A stretch of DNA of 54,310 nt. Origin: Selaginella moellendorffii. Its lineage: Eukaryota; Streptophyta; Lycopodiopsida; Selaginellales; Selaginellaceae. Made by a program: the position numbers and the translations under genes. Of this stretch, positions 31,740 to 43,086 are shown one piece after another. The DNA lies in assembly GCF_000143415.4 (NCBI RefSeq), contig NW_003314277.1, positions 2,372,711 through 2,427,020 of the forward strand, given 5' to 3'. The notes under the pieces were generated by a model that saw only the letters and a list, made by a program, of their open reading frames with translations, was not told the DNA's origin and did no database searches. Each line of letters opens with the position of its first letter. Position 1 is the first letter of the stretch.

Positions 31740-33136
31740 CCTGATCCCTTTGTATGAAGCATTTCAATTGCTGCACATGCACAAACTTTGCACCCCTGTG
31801 ACATATGCATATTGAAGAGACAGTAAATAACCATCCCAATCCGAATGTTGAAAGTTCAAGCGCACTTGTCTAGTGTGGGAGGCAAGGTAGCACGCTCTAG
31901 TCTAGAGCTGGAGGAGGCTCACACCTTGCTTGTTCTACGCCTTGGAGTTTGTTCGCAATGGGCACCGACTTAGTGCTGGAAGTACACTGGGGAGGTAGGC
32001 GCTCCAAGACACAGCATCACGTCTTGGGGCGTAACAGGTGGCTTCAGCTTGTGCAGTGGAATCACCTTGGAGGTGAGTGACCCATGAGCGACGCTGGGTC
32101 ATCGTGCTCGAGTTGGACTGCTTGGCTGCGACGACGTTGAGCTAGATCGACACGGTGTTCGTCCGGCTTGACATCATTGTGACCGAGTGGAGGAGTGGCG
32201 AGGCGAAGCAGGTGGCTTCAAGCTCCGCGGTGGAGTCACCTGGGAGGTGGACGGCCCAAGAGCAGCGCCGGGCGTTCGCGCTCATAGTTTCACTAGTTTC
32301 TTCGAGAGTGCGCTCTCAATGTTGTTTTGATCCCTTTGGGATTGGGGTAATGTACATATATGTTTAGCGAATGTTGAAAGTTCACATACTTCGCGATCAT
32401 CCCTTTGAACGTTTAAATGAGCCGTTCCACCAAACCATTTGACTATGGATGATAAGCACTCGTAAAAGTGTGGCATATCCCCAACCAAGACTTCAAAACA
32501 TGAAATGCCTCAACCATAAATGCAGGACTATTATCCAAAAGAATCTGCTCTGGACAAAAATGTGGAACACCACTCGATTGAGGAGGAAGTATCCAACAAC
32601 AGTTGCAAAGGCGTTAACAAGAGCACCAACTTCCACCCAACGAGTCAAGTAGTCAGAAGCAATAATAATATATCATTACCAACATTACTAGCATTACTAT
32701 CATTACCAACAGTCGACCGTGGAAAAGGTCCCATAAGATCAAATGCCACCAACTTAAACGGATGGGAAACTGCAATTAACTCCAACCATCCTTCTGCGAC
32801 ACGAGGGGGAGTATTACGAGCTTAGCACCAAACGCAGCTACATACATACCGGATAATATCATGTTGCATCTCCGGCTAATAAAAAGACCTGCGTAGCTTC
32901 TCGGTCACACGACGATGTCCCATATGCCCACCTAGAATAGGAGAATCATGGTAGGCATAGAGAAACCCCAAAATAAAGATAGAAGGCACCACCAGCTGTA
33001 AATGATCATCAGGATCCGTCCCCATAAAATAAAGAAGGCCATCTTCAAGGCAATATTGAGAATGTAAATGCTGGAAAGGTAAGTCATCAACAAGTGATGC
33101 AGGATTCTCAACCCATCTCGAAACCTTTGAATCCAC
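31740..33136 (-). pseudogene. Gypsy integrase (broken)
   Basis: The minus-strand frames show the zinc-binding HHCC part (GGHMGHRRVTEKL and a following C-x2-C near 32850), then the core domain (segments around 32650-32800 and 32400-32490 with the terminal Glu motif NGLVERL). The core is cut by the insertion at 31859-32367 and by stops and frameshifts. Confidence 0.8.
31859..32367. mobile_element. ~509-bp insertion inside the integrase region, flanked by a 17-bp direct repeat
   Basis: The 17-base word CGAATGTTGAAAGTTCA occurs at 31842-31858 and again at 32368-32384. With one copy and the DNA between them left out, the integrase reading frame runs on across the join, so the intervening DNA is an insertion. 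It is GC-richer than the host element. It contains an internal imperfect repeat with a period of about 174 bp (32035 and 32209) and ends in T/A-rich sequence. There is no LTR, no clear inverted repeat and no long frame. The long target duplication suggests a LINE/SINE-type (target-primed) mechanism; the family is not recognised. Confidence 0.8.
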
Positions 33137-33329
33137 AGCTCAATCTTTTGAGCCTCGCGAACCTCATCAAAATAAGGTAGATCTTGCTCTATGCCTTGTG
33201 GACATTGAACGTCAAGTACAACAACCGGCGTCGGCACAGAATCCTCGTTTAAAAAATCCACAGATGTTAGAACAATAGGCTTGTTAGAAACATGAAAAAA
33301 GAGTGGAGAAGGAAAAGGAGCTCGAAAAA

Positions 33330-33796
33330 GGGCATCAGCATCAGCCATGGAACTCCTTAGGTGATGAACAACATCAAAATCATATATCTGAAGCTTCAAA
33401 GCCCATCGAGCAGTACGACCAACCAGGTTCTTCTGCTTCAATAATGAAGTAACAGTAGCATGGTCACCTTCAAGTAATATCCAAGAACCATGTAGATATG
33501 CATGTAGTTTCTCGAAACCTCAAACTACTGTTAAACACTCCTTATCTGTCATGGAGTAGTTCATCTCTACTGGTTGTAATATACGGCTTATATACACAAT
33601 AGGATGGCACTGACCAAGCACACTTGCGCTCTCTTGCATTAACACACTTCCAAGACCAATCCACGTGCAAAATAAAAGGTCGAGTGTAATTAGGAAATGC
33701 CAAAATTGGAGGAGTCGTCAATAGCTTTTTGAGATCCTTGAACGCCCGCTCACAATCCAGAGACCAGATAAAAGATGATGTTGATGACTTCAGCAA
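33330..33796 (-). pseudogene. Gypsy RNase H (broken)
   Basis: The frame at 33542-33796 contains the start of the domain (PPILAFPNYTRPFILHVDWS). The frame at 33330-33441 contains its end (ARWALKLQIYDFDVVHH, ADALFRAP). A frameshift and stops lie between them. Confidence 0.8.
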
Positions 33797-33799
33797 TGC

Positions 33800-34465
33800 T
33801 CACAATGGTGCAGTGCGATCAGAAAGATGATCCACAAAACGACCGAGATACTGCACCTTGCCCAAGAAGCATTGCACATCAATCACACACTTCGGAGTAG
33901 GAAACTTTAGAATAGCCACAAGTTTGTCAAGATCAACTTGCAAACCCTCACGAGAAATATGGTACCCAAGATAAATTGTGTCCTTGGACCCAAACATGCA
34001 CTTCAACCGCTTCAGCTTTAAACCAATGTCGCATAGCTGATCCAACACTTTACAAACATCACGAATGTGCTCCTCCCACGTCCTCTCCGAGTGGATCAAG
34101 ACATCATCAATGAAGTCAGCAATCACTCTGGCATATTGCAAAGAACCTCGTCCATTATCCGTTGGAAAGTTGCTAAAGCATTGTTCAAACCAAACAGCAT
34201 CACTAAGAACTCATACAAACCAAATGGTGTACGAAAAACAGTCTTAGGAATATCTTCTTCGGCCATCGGTACTTGCTAGTACCCAGAAGCAAGATCTAGC
34301 TTGGTGAACCAACGACTTCGCCCCAGATGATCCAAGAGATCAGCAATGTGAGGAAGAGGGTACACATTCGGGATCATCACTTCGTTTAATGGACGATAGT
34401 CGATGCAGAAATGAATACTCCCATCAGGCTTCATCACAAGATGAGGTTCACATGCCCAAAGACTC
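33800..34465 (-). pseudogene. Gypsy reverse transcriptase (broken)
   Basis: The active-site region reads FIDDVLIHS in the frame 33800-34141, the variant of the usual YxDD box found in gypsy elements, followed by the LGYHIS motif. The fingers and palm segments lie at 34261-34465 but contain in-frame stops. Confidence 0.85.
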
Positions 34466-35055
34466 TAGGACTTCCGAATAACACCCTTTTCCAACATCTC
34501 TTTAACGTTTGCATGTAAAATTTTGATCTCCTTGGGTGACCGACGACGAACAGGAACCTTGATTGGACAAGCATCCCCAGTTGGAATCGGATGACGTGTG
34601 GCAATCTTGGCCCCAGACGATAGGTCAAATTCAAAGAGATCAGAATACTCTTTCATGAGCCGGTCAACCACTACAACATAAAGATTATTGGAGGGATTGA
34701 AAAAGGGAAGAGTAAAATAAGATCGAAATACAAGAGGAAATAGTGGGGGAACAAAAATAATGGAAGCAAAGGTAGAAGTAAAGGGACGAAGAGGTATAGA
34801 AGTGAGAGGAATGGATAAAACATAAGGAAGTATGAGACAAGGGGTAGAAGCCTCAAAGTCACACTTGGCATGATTGCACTGCAACCAATCCATACCAAGA
34901 ATAAGGTCAAAAGCTTGACTCGGCACCACCCGCAACGATTGCAACTCAAGCTCGAGATCACCCACACGCACAACTAGGTCCGCCTCATCCCGTGCACATG
35001 CATGTGTACGACTGTTGCCATAAAGAATGAAAGCTGATTCCACTACACGATGCAA
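34465..35055 (-). pseudogene. Gypsy aspartic protease and start of reverse transcriptase
   Basis: A 196-codon frame contains FDLILGMDWL, typical of the region after the protease active site in gypsy polyproteins, a long linker, and the run-in to reverse transcriptase (VRRRSPKEI...VKEMLEKGVI). The first part of the protease with its catalytic Asp lies in a different frame around 35083-35160 (LVDIGSSLS, with Ile-Gly where the usual DTGAS/DSGAS motif is expected). Confidence 0.8.
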
Positions 35056-35395
35056 GTGTAAACGACAATGTGTGGCAACAGGTCAAGCAATAGAAGATAA
35101 ACTCGAACCTATATCAACTAACATAGAGAGAATGATAGGAGACCTCTTGTTATAAAAACGAGTTTCGAAAGTAAATACTGAATGAACTGGTGCTGAGTGA
35201 ACCCCTTGATAATACTCCCGAAAGAAAGATAGAGGGGTCACTGACTTATTCGCGCAAGGTCCCTCTATTACTTGTGCAACTCCTTGTTTCCCGTATGCAC
35301 CTCGGTGTCTAAACCTTCCACTGCAACAGCACCAACAGGACGTTGCTGATGCCAAGGTCTCCGCCCAAGAAATGGAGGTCGCCAATCCGGAAAAT

Positions 35396-36215
35396 GCTGA
35401 CAACGTCGATAAGTATGACCAACTTCATCATACGCCCAACAGCGAACATCACGGCCACGACCATGTCCTCACCCTTGTCCTTGGACTCGAGCAGTAGCAA
35501 CATCAACCTCCATTGGAACAGGACCATCACTCATAGGAAGTGGAGTTGAAGGATGTGCAATGAGAAGTGGAAGAGGTAATGTCTCATAACATTGTGCCAA
35601 ACGAAGAGCATCATCAAGGTGGCGGGAGCAAGTGTATGCATAAGTCCGACAAGATCTTGATGAAGTGTTGGCCACAACATTCCTAGCTTGATCCACTCCG
35701 ACATATTGGGTTCCACACGAAGCAAAAGACTTCGGAAACGAACGCTAAATTGCATCACCGACTCAGATGGCCCTTGGCGAAAACGATACAATTGTTAGAA
35801 GGCATCATCACAGTTGTCAACATGTCCGAATGCGCATTTGAAGATGTCTGGGAGAACACTCCAATCCCCATACACTCCAATCCCCATGAGTGACTGCTCT
35901 TAAACCATTGTACTACTGTAACACCGTCCCTTGGAGACACGTGGGAAACTCATGCAAACATCAAGCATCATCCGAAGAATGATATGTGGCAATCACCGTG
36001 AAGTGATCGAACCAATGGTACACATCATCCCTAGGATTCCTGCAAAAGAACTCCGACCGAACGCGAGGATTGGCACCAAGAGCAAGAGAAGTTGTACCAC
36101 ATGCCATGAATGCCACCATCAATTGAGTTTGATTGTTCAATTGCAAGCACATAGCATCAAGCAATTGGACCAACTGTTGCTCAAGAGTCAAAGGAGGAGA
36201 TTGATGATCTACCAT
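35396..36215 (-). pseudogene. Gypsy gag with altered zinc knuckle (broken)
   Basis: The frames at 35961-36215 and 35531-35791 cover the gag domain (FFCRNPRDDVYHWFDHF, then YRFRQGPSESVMQFSVRFR). The zinc knuckle near 35420-35460 reads C-W-A-Y-D-E-V-G-H-T-Y-R-R-C, with Tyr where the second Cys of CCHC should be. Copy A at the window start has the same Tyr. Confidence 0.75.
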
Positions 36216-36392
36216 GAAGATGAACGAAAAAGAAAAAACAAAAGAAGAGAAATGACAAAAAGCTAAAAGGAAATGGTAGATCTAGACAATGGAAAAAGCT
36301 AGATCTAAACGATGCAAAAGCTAGATCTAAACCAAAATCCCAAATTCAAACACTCCTTAAAGACAATCAAAGGTGTCTATCACCTCCACCAA

Positions 36393-36566
36393 TGTAAATG
36401 CTTAGAATATAGAAAAGGAATATAAAAAATGTGCATATCAATTAGCCTAAAAACCCTAGTTTATATATAGGAGCAAGTGGTCCAAATTGAAACTAATCCA
36501 ATGGCTACCAAAATCCCACTACGCTAATATTAGTATACCGCATCATAGCCGTATACTTGGCCCTCA
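36393..36566 (-). repeat. 174-bp LTR of gypsy copy B (5' LTR)
   Basis: It pairs with 31449-31622. It differs by scattered base changes, which suggests an old insertion. Confidence 0.9.
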
Positions 36567-37379
36567 TAAAATCAATTTAATGATAAATTTATTTCAAATA
36601 TATTTTTATATGACCATTTTAGTTATTATAGCATGTAAATATGTATTATTATTATTCATTACATAGCACTTATTTGAGCTAGAAATTTATTATTTTAAAG
36701 GGTGTAAGTTTAGCTATTTTTAATAATTTATAATTTATAAATTTATTTTTTATGTACTCATAAATACATTTTTTAAAATAAAAGTGCTATAATTTCTAAA
36801 AACACATTTGAAAAGAAAACAAACAATTAAATGTAAGTGGAGTATATTCATCTCATTTTAATGCACCCTTTATTGTATTAAATATAAACTAGCAGGGAAC
36901 CTAGCTCTGTTGGGATAGTTAGATGCTAATTCTAAAAAGAGAACAATTTATTAAAACTTTCTTAAGTTCAATATGTAACAAGCACTTGGTTTATTTAGTT
37001 TTTACTTAGTGATTGCAACCAAACACTATTTCTTAAATGGTTTACTGGAATAGAATAATACAAGCTTGGACTCAAAGCTTAAAAGAATTATTCAACACAT
37101 GAAGAGGTGGCTTAATCATATTCCTCAATTTGGTATATTATTTGGGCATTCCAAAGGTAAGAGCAGTTAATGGGATGGCATGGTAAAGGGATTTTTGGTA
37201 TAGAATGGCTCGTTGTCTTTATATACAGTCATTTTATATAGACGACCTAGTCATTATAGAACTAATTAGTCAGCAAGGATCCCAACTCCACTGGGAGTAG
37301 TAGAGAATATTTTCAATTTGAAAAAATGTTATAATTGTTCAATCTATTTCTTTATTTGCTTTCCCTTGGCATGTTTATT

Positions 37380-39400
37380 TTTATTTTATCTTAATTTTAC
37401 TACTATTAATATCAAAATTAATGAAAAATAATGCAATTAGATAATAATGCAAGTGTTGGGGAAGATAAGATCATTTTTTAATCATCATTAAATTTGAATT
37501 TAAATTCTTTTATTGCCTATATAAAAAGGTACACAAACCTAAACACATCTACAAAATTGCTGCCATACTTGAAAGGCAATTGACTTTTCACAAAACCAAA
37601 GAATTATATATACTATAAAAAAATAATAGGTTAGTTTTTTGGAAATTATAATTTTGATTGCATATTGAGGTAAACTGTTTTTATCTGATGCCTCTAACTT
37701 TCATAGTTTATTAAAAAATATTACAATTTCTATTATGTGTCTGGTTTTACATTTAAAAATATACATAAGTAAATCTATCTAGATATTCAAACTATATTAG
37801 AGGTGTTTGAAAAGAGGTACAAACAAAAAAATTTACTATATTAGAGATATAATGTTTGTATTAAGACAAGCCAGTACTAATGCTTTATGATAAAAATATA
37901 ATGTCCAATTTAAAAAAAAATTACTATTAAATGACTTAACACTAGTTACTACCCAGAAATTATATAAAGGTGAACATGGTTAGAGATTAACCTAGATTAT
38001 AACAGTATTAATGTTTTAAATATAAACATGGATCTAACACAATATAATGTAAATATTAATATTATACTATTTTGTATATGATACATTATTTAATGAAAAA
38101 TAATAATAAAATAAATATTTTATTATTTATTTAATAATTTTTTTAGAAAAACTTTGTATTATTAAGCTTATCATTTGTGAGTAAAGTGTTACTATTGCAT
38201 TTTGTTCTCAATACTTATTCATTTTATACTATTGAAATTACATTGTTAATAGTTATATTTCAGAGAATATAAAAATTAACACTATCTAATTAGATATCGT
38301 ATTAATATATAAATAAAAATAAATTAATATTTGATACATTTTTCAACTAATATAAATATGGAATGTTTTTACAACATAAATATAGCAAAAATTTTATTAA
38401 AACATTTATCAAAGAAATAATTACAGCTCTGATTTATATTAATTTAATGATGAATATTGTAGAAAACTCTTCTCTTGTAGACTCAATATGATTTATAAAA
38501 TTAATTGTACAAATAAAAATCCTCCAAAACAAATGATGTTTTTTAAATTTCTTCAAGTATGTACATATATTTGATATTTATATCATCAAAAGTTTCTCCA
38601 AATTTAAAATTTAAAATAGTTATTTATATAATTTGTAATTTATATTTAAAAAATAGTAGCACTGTTTTATTTTATTTTTTGTATCAAATACTCCTTTATC
38701 TGGTTTTTAACTTAAAACATTTATACTCTAATTTATTTATTTTATAATAATCAAAATTTGCTTCTCAATACTTTTTTTAATGTTTTTGTCATCTTGTAAA
38801 ACCCATCGATAACACTTAAATTTTATTCCCACTATCTACATCCTTTGCAGTTAATAAATAATAATTTTAAATAATATACTTTGTCCAAGAGTTTCAAGTG
38901 CACACCTCTAGGAATATTATTTGATTTGTTTTATGAAGAAAAAATTTATACATGTATTTCAAGAAGGTGGGAACATGTTGATATTGTAAGTAGACTTATA
39001 CTTATGCATATTTTTAAATGTAAAACCAGCCATATTATAGAAATTGTATTATTCTTTAGTAAACTATGAAAGTTACAGGTGTCATTACAGTTCAATTAAA
39101 AACAATTTAGCTCAATATGCAATAAAAATTATAATTTGCCCAAACTAAACTTATTCTTTTTTTAGTATATATATTTCTTTGGTTTTGTAAAAACTAAATT
39201 GCTTTTCAAATATGGCAGCAATCTTTTAGATGTGTTTAGATTTGTGTACCTTTTTATAAAGACAATAAAAAAATTCAAATTCAAATTTAGTGATTATTAA
39301 AAAATGATCTTATGTTCCCCAACACTTGCATTATATCTAATTGCAGTATTTTCCATTTCTTTGGAGATGAATAGTAGTAAAATTAAGATAAATTTAACAT
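37380..39400. repeat. Large inverted repeat (fold-back), arms ~350-400 bp
   Basis: The DNA at about 37380-37770 reappears in reverse complement at about 39010-39400. Shared words include GCAAGTGTTGGGG, ACACATCTA, CATAGTTTA and GGTTTTACATTTAAAAATAT. The centre (37800-38980) is A/T-rich without frames. It looks like a fold-back or TIR transposon without coding capacity. Confidence 0.75.
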
Positions 39401-39621
39401 TGTATACAATCAAAATATCGAACATTTTAAAATTACAAAAGAAGATCTATTTATCATCGATATGCTATATCTCCCAGCAGATATATCAGCATACTCTTTG
39501 ATCTATAGAATAAAACCTTTATAGAACAAAGAGTATTTGATTGATTCAATAGTATATTAGTAAAATTAAACATAAGTTTTTTGTACAAAATTCATATATA
39601 GCAGACATAATAGAAAATATA

Positions 39622-39721
39622 NNNNNNNNNNNNNNNNNNNNNNNNNNNNNNNNNNNNNNNNNNNNNNNNNNNNNNNNNNNNNNNNNNNNNNNNNNNNNNN
39701 NNNNNNNNNNNNNNNNNNNNN
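39622..39721. other. Assembly gap (100 N)
   Basis: A run of exactly 100 N, the usual placeholder for a gap of unknown size. Confidence 0.99.
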
Positions 39722-40470
39722 ATAAATTAGCTTTAGTTTTGTCAATAATCTTATGATACTTATTATACACTCATAAACAAATATAATTGCATTGAGTTGT
39801 TTGTTAGCTCAGATATAGTCTAAGATTTGTGTAATATCATAAAGTGATAATACTGTTTTTAAGACTTAAAATTTATGAATTGATAAATAAATATAATGAC
39901 ATACAGGTAAAAATATGATTGAGCAACATTAGACACAGTACAAAAGGCTACAATCTACAAAATGTCATTCCAGGAAAAAAATGATTATGCATCATCAATA
40001 CCCTAATATCAGAGTAAAACCTTACCTTTCACTGAAAAATATTAGCCTCAATAACATTGTTATAATGCCATAAATGTAAATATAAATCAATGAAACATAG
40101 AGATAATAATCTTAATTTATATAAGCATTTTCTCTATATAAAAAGATATACAGAAACAATTTTAATGATATGTAATATTATACTTTAACTTTTAATAAGT
40201 ACTAATCTCCATAACAATATTTATATTTTATAAATTTATAAAATGTGTGTAGTTTAAGTGAGTTTTAAATCTATATTTTTCATTATTATAATTTACTATA
40301 CCTAAAGTAACACTTTAATATAAAATATAAAATATAAAAAATAGATTTTAAAATATTATTATTTTTTAAAAAAAATTAGATTTAGCACCTAAGTAATAAT
40401 ATTTTTATAGTTTGTCTATGGTACTATATTTAATATAGTATAATAACATTATCAAACCCTTGAGTGATTA

Positions 40471-41292
40471 AAATTAGTGACTAAAGTCTCAGCTACGCTA
40501 GGAACATCTTGTTTATTTCTGATGTTTTAGTAATTTCTAAGAGTAATTGTAATTTTTAACATAATCATAATGATAACATATATAATCTTTATATTAAAAA
40601 TCCCTTCTACAATTGACTCTATCACTAACACAAAACACAATATTCAAATCATTCTCAAGGCTTGGCAGGGTGTGAAATACATTTGCCTTGACAGCTTACA
40701 TGTGCTCAACTCCAAAACTCTGGAACCAGTTGCCAAGGACGGTGTCACCTTTGGCGAAGTTTGGATGTGTGGGAACATGGTGTTCAAGGTGTACTTGAAC
40801 AATTGTAGAAGAGTTTTCAAGCATGCGATACATGTTGCTTGATATATGCAACACTTCATATTCAAGTATCATGCTAACATCATCTAGACTTCATATGCCA
40901 TATGGAATTTTATATTAAAATTGATATGGTTAGTAATGCATCATACATAATGAATCATCATTATTTTATGTGTACCTTGTATAATTAGTGTGAATCACTA
41001 ACACCATACAATAGAAAATACAATAGAAGACTACAATATAAGACTTCACTCAACAATCAGAATTTTAAATGTGATATAATGTTATGAGTTATATTTATTA
41101 TGTTATGATGTGTGTTGATGATAGAGTAAATTGTAGAAGGGATTTTTAATATAAATATTATATTATGTTTAACTATGTATGTTATCATTATGATTATGTT
41201 AAAAATTACAGTTGCTATTACATCTCTTTGAAGTTACTAAAATATTAGGAATAAACACAATGCTCCCAGCATAGCTGGGACTTTAATCACTA
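40471..41292. mobile_element. TIR transposon carrying a captured acyl-activating-enzyme gene fragment (Pack-type)
   Basis: Long imperfect terminal inverted repeats lie at about 40471-40650 and 41085-41292. In the outer part each reads AAAATTAGTGA-TAAAGTC-CAGCTA-GCT, and the inner part AATTTTTAACATAATCATAAT is also shared. Between them, 40655-40800 (plus) encodes a 50-residue stretch that matches the adenylate-forming acyl-activating enzyme family (GVKY-CLDSL-VLNSKTLEPVAKDGVTFGEVWMCGNMVFK-YLNN). The fragment is in one frame but isolated. No transposase is present, so it is non-autonomous. Superfamily is not certain; target duplication is unclear. Confidence 0.7.
40655..40800 (+). pseudogene. 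Fragment of an AMP-binding acyl-activating enzyme gene
   Basis: The stretch corresponds to the region of plant AAE/acyl-CoA ligases just before the last conserved Gly-Asp motif: VxDxxTMxPVPxDGxTMGEVxxRGNxVMxGYLKN in family members, with PVAKDGVTFGEVWMCGN here. Substitutions at usually invariant positions (Cys for Arg, Val for Gly) suggest relaxed selection. Confidence 0.65.
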
Positions 41293-42040
41293 ATTTTCTT
41301 GGTATTGATTGGTATGTACTTATACAGTTAGAATTCTAGATTAGTGGATTCACAGTGATGTGGATGTATATAATCCTGGATATATTCATTATCCTGGATC
41401 TAACATCTAAGTAGCCGAATTATATAATTGGTTATATAATTTTATATGATCAATATAATTCATTTATGCAATCAATATATAATGCAATATATATAAATAT
41501 TCAAGCATGAGATTTCATAGGTGGTTATGTTAAAAGTTTTGAATGTGAAAGTGTGGGAAAGCTTACTCGATTGTAAAAAGTCAGCCTTTTTCTATAACAT
41601 TGATTTTAAATACATATTCTGTAATTACATTAACCTCAAAGGATATGCCACTCTCAACTATTTTTTTCCAACATGTCTTCATCTCCACCATTAAGCTTGA
41701 ATATATATATATATATATATATATGAATAATTAAAATATATTTTATATTGCAAGAACCACTGCTTCCTTCTAACTGTAAGAAATTTTTGGCTTTTTTAAA
41801 TACTATAGAATACCATTATCTACATAAAATATAAAACTATTTTTAATAAAAATTATTGAAAAAGAAACATATTTTCAGCTGGGATTTATATCAGTTGTAA
41901 GTTGGATGTTGTAGAAAATGCTATTGTTGAAGACTAAAATTGATTTAGAAATTTTTTCTTACTTTTAAAGATTCTAAAAAATAATGATATTTTATTATAT
42001 CTTCCTTCGCTTTCTTCAACTTCTTTGATTCCTCTTACAG
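41293..42040. other. AT-rich spacer with (TA)n
   Basis: It contains a (TA)n microsatellite at 41698-41724 and no open frame of note. The missing 5' half of the following dehydrogenase is not present here. Confidence 0.5.
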
Positions 42041-43086
42041 GTGTTTATGGAGCTGGGAGGCAATGCTCCATGCATGGTGGAAGATCTTGTTCCAGACTTG
42101 GAAGGTACAATGGCTAAGTTGGTCCACAAAGGATTCTATCAAAGCGGCCAGTCGTGCATTCACATGCAGCGTCTTTACGTGAAAGGTGAGGTATCCAGCA
42201 CTCATCTTTAAATTCTATCATATTCTTTGTTCTCAAATCGAGCTTTGATCTAACGTATTTGGTGCTGGTTGTGTACATTGATTGCTGCCGTTAAGAAACT
42301 CAAAGGTGGAGATCCTCGCCAAGACGACATGTCAATCTGGCCCAAGTCATCGGCAGCTACAGTGGAGAAGAGCGTGAACGAGACAGTGAAGGCAGGCACC
42401 AAACTTTTAGTTGGTGGTAAGCGAAGGGGAGCTTTCATGGAGCCAATGATCCTGGAAGACGCTCCCTTTGACACAGATGCAAAGAAGGAAGAGATTTTCA
42501 GTCCAGTGATCCTTCTCTACTCATACAAGTAAGCTCTCAAAGTTTCTTAGCCCCTAAAGTTCTTCTTTACTTCCTTTTTTTTCTCTAAACTAAAACGGTG
42601 GTGACGCAGTGATTTCAAGGAAGCCGTGAAGGAAGCTAACAACACGCATTACGGTCTCCAGGCCAGCGTCTTTATCCATGATCTAAACAAGGCCTTCTAT
42701 GCGTTTGAGCACATAGAGGTAGCTTTGCGTTTGAGATATAGAAAGTATTGATCGATTGTTTGATGATTATTTGATCCTCACAGGCTGGAGGAGTTTGCCT
42801 CAACGATTCGCCAAGCATGCGCGTTGATAGCCAGCCATACGGTGGGATCAAAGACTCTGGAATCCAACGAGAGGGTGTCAAGTACGTGATGGACGACATG
42901 CTTGAAACCAAAGTTTTAGTCATGTGCAATGTAGGCAATGTTGCCATGGCTCTTCCATGCCATGGCCTTGAAATAGGAGGAGATCGCTTTCGTGAACGTG
43001 TGGCAGTACTTGGAGTCTGCAACCATGGCTTGAATCTCACTGCAGATTGCTTCAGCAGCATGTATTTGCAAGGGCCGGGAAGCTGA
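42041..43086 (+). pseudogene. 5'-truncated aldehyde dehydrogenase gene
   Basis: Four exon-like blocks: 42041-42185, about 42272-42528, 42610-42718 and 42784-43086. The first holds the catalytic Glu motif (MELGGNAPCMVED) and the catalytic Cys (QSGQSCIHMQR). The others cover the C-terminal half (AAVKKLKGGDPRQDD, EEIFSPVILLYSY, NNTHYGLQASVF, GGVCLNDSPSMRVDSQPYGGIKDSGIQREG). Closest in style to NAD(P)-dependent ALDH enzymes that act on small aldehydes; exact substrate unknown. The whole NAD-binding N-terminal half is absent upstream. The second block has no clear AG acceptor and a diverged start (DDMSIWPKSSAAT where the family has an FIGPMIS-type motif). The last frame runs about 40 residues past the usual end. 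These signs favour a pseudogene, though a distant 5' exon cannot be excluded. Confidence 0.75.

Larger units (their letters stand above)
31449..36566 (-). mobile_element. Ty3/gypsy LTR retrotransposon copy B, full length but decayed
   Basis: Two 174-bp LTRs (31449-31622 and 36393-36566) begin TGT and end TCA. The flanks TAAAT (31444-31448) and TAAAA (36567-36571) look like a worn 5-bp target duplication. The order on the minus strand is LTR, gag with zinc knuckle, protease, reverse transcriptase, RNase H, integrase, purine-rich tract (AAAGGAAGGGATGATG next to 31622), LTR, which is the gypsy order. Many stops and frameshifts break the frames and a ~509-bp insertion splits integrase, so the copy is inactive. 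A second copy of the family starts the window. Confidence 0.92.
36567..40470. other. Very AT-rich repeat region
   Basis: No gene is visible. The stretch contains a large inverted repeat (37380-39400), a 10-bp hairpin at 39487-39534 and the assembly gap. Short open frames are what chance gives in A/T-rich DNA. Confidence 0.6.

Noticed and set aside
38559-39501. Several 60-65-codon frames in AT-rich DNA
   Set aside because: Amino-acid content (Ile, Leu, Phe, Lys, Asn) is that expected by chance from A/T-rich sequence, and part of it lies in the inverted repeat.
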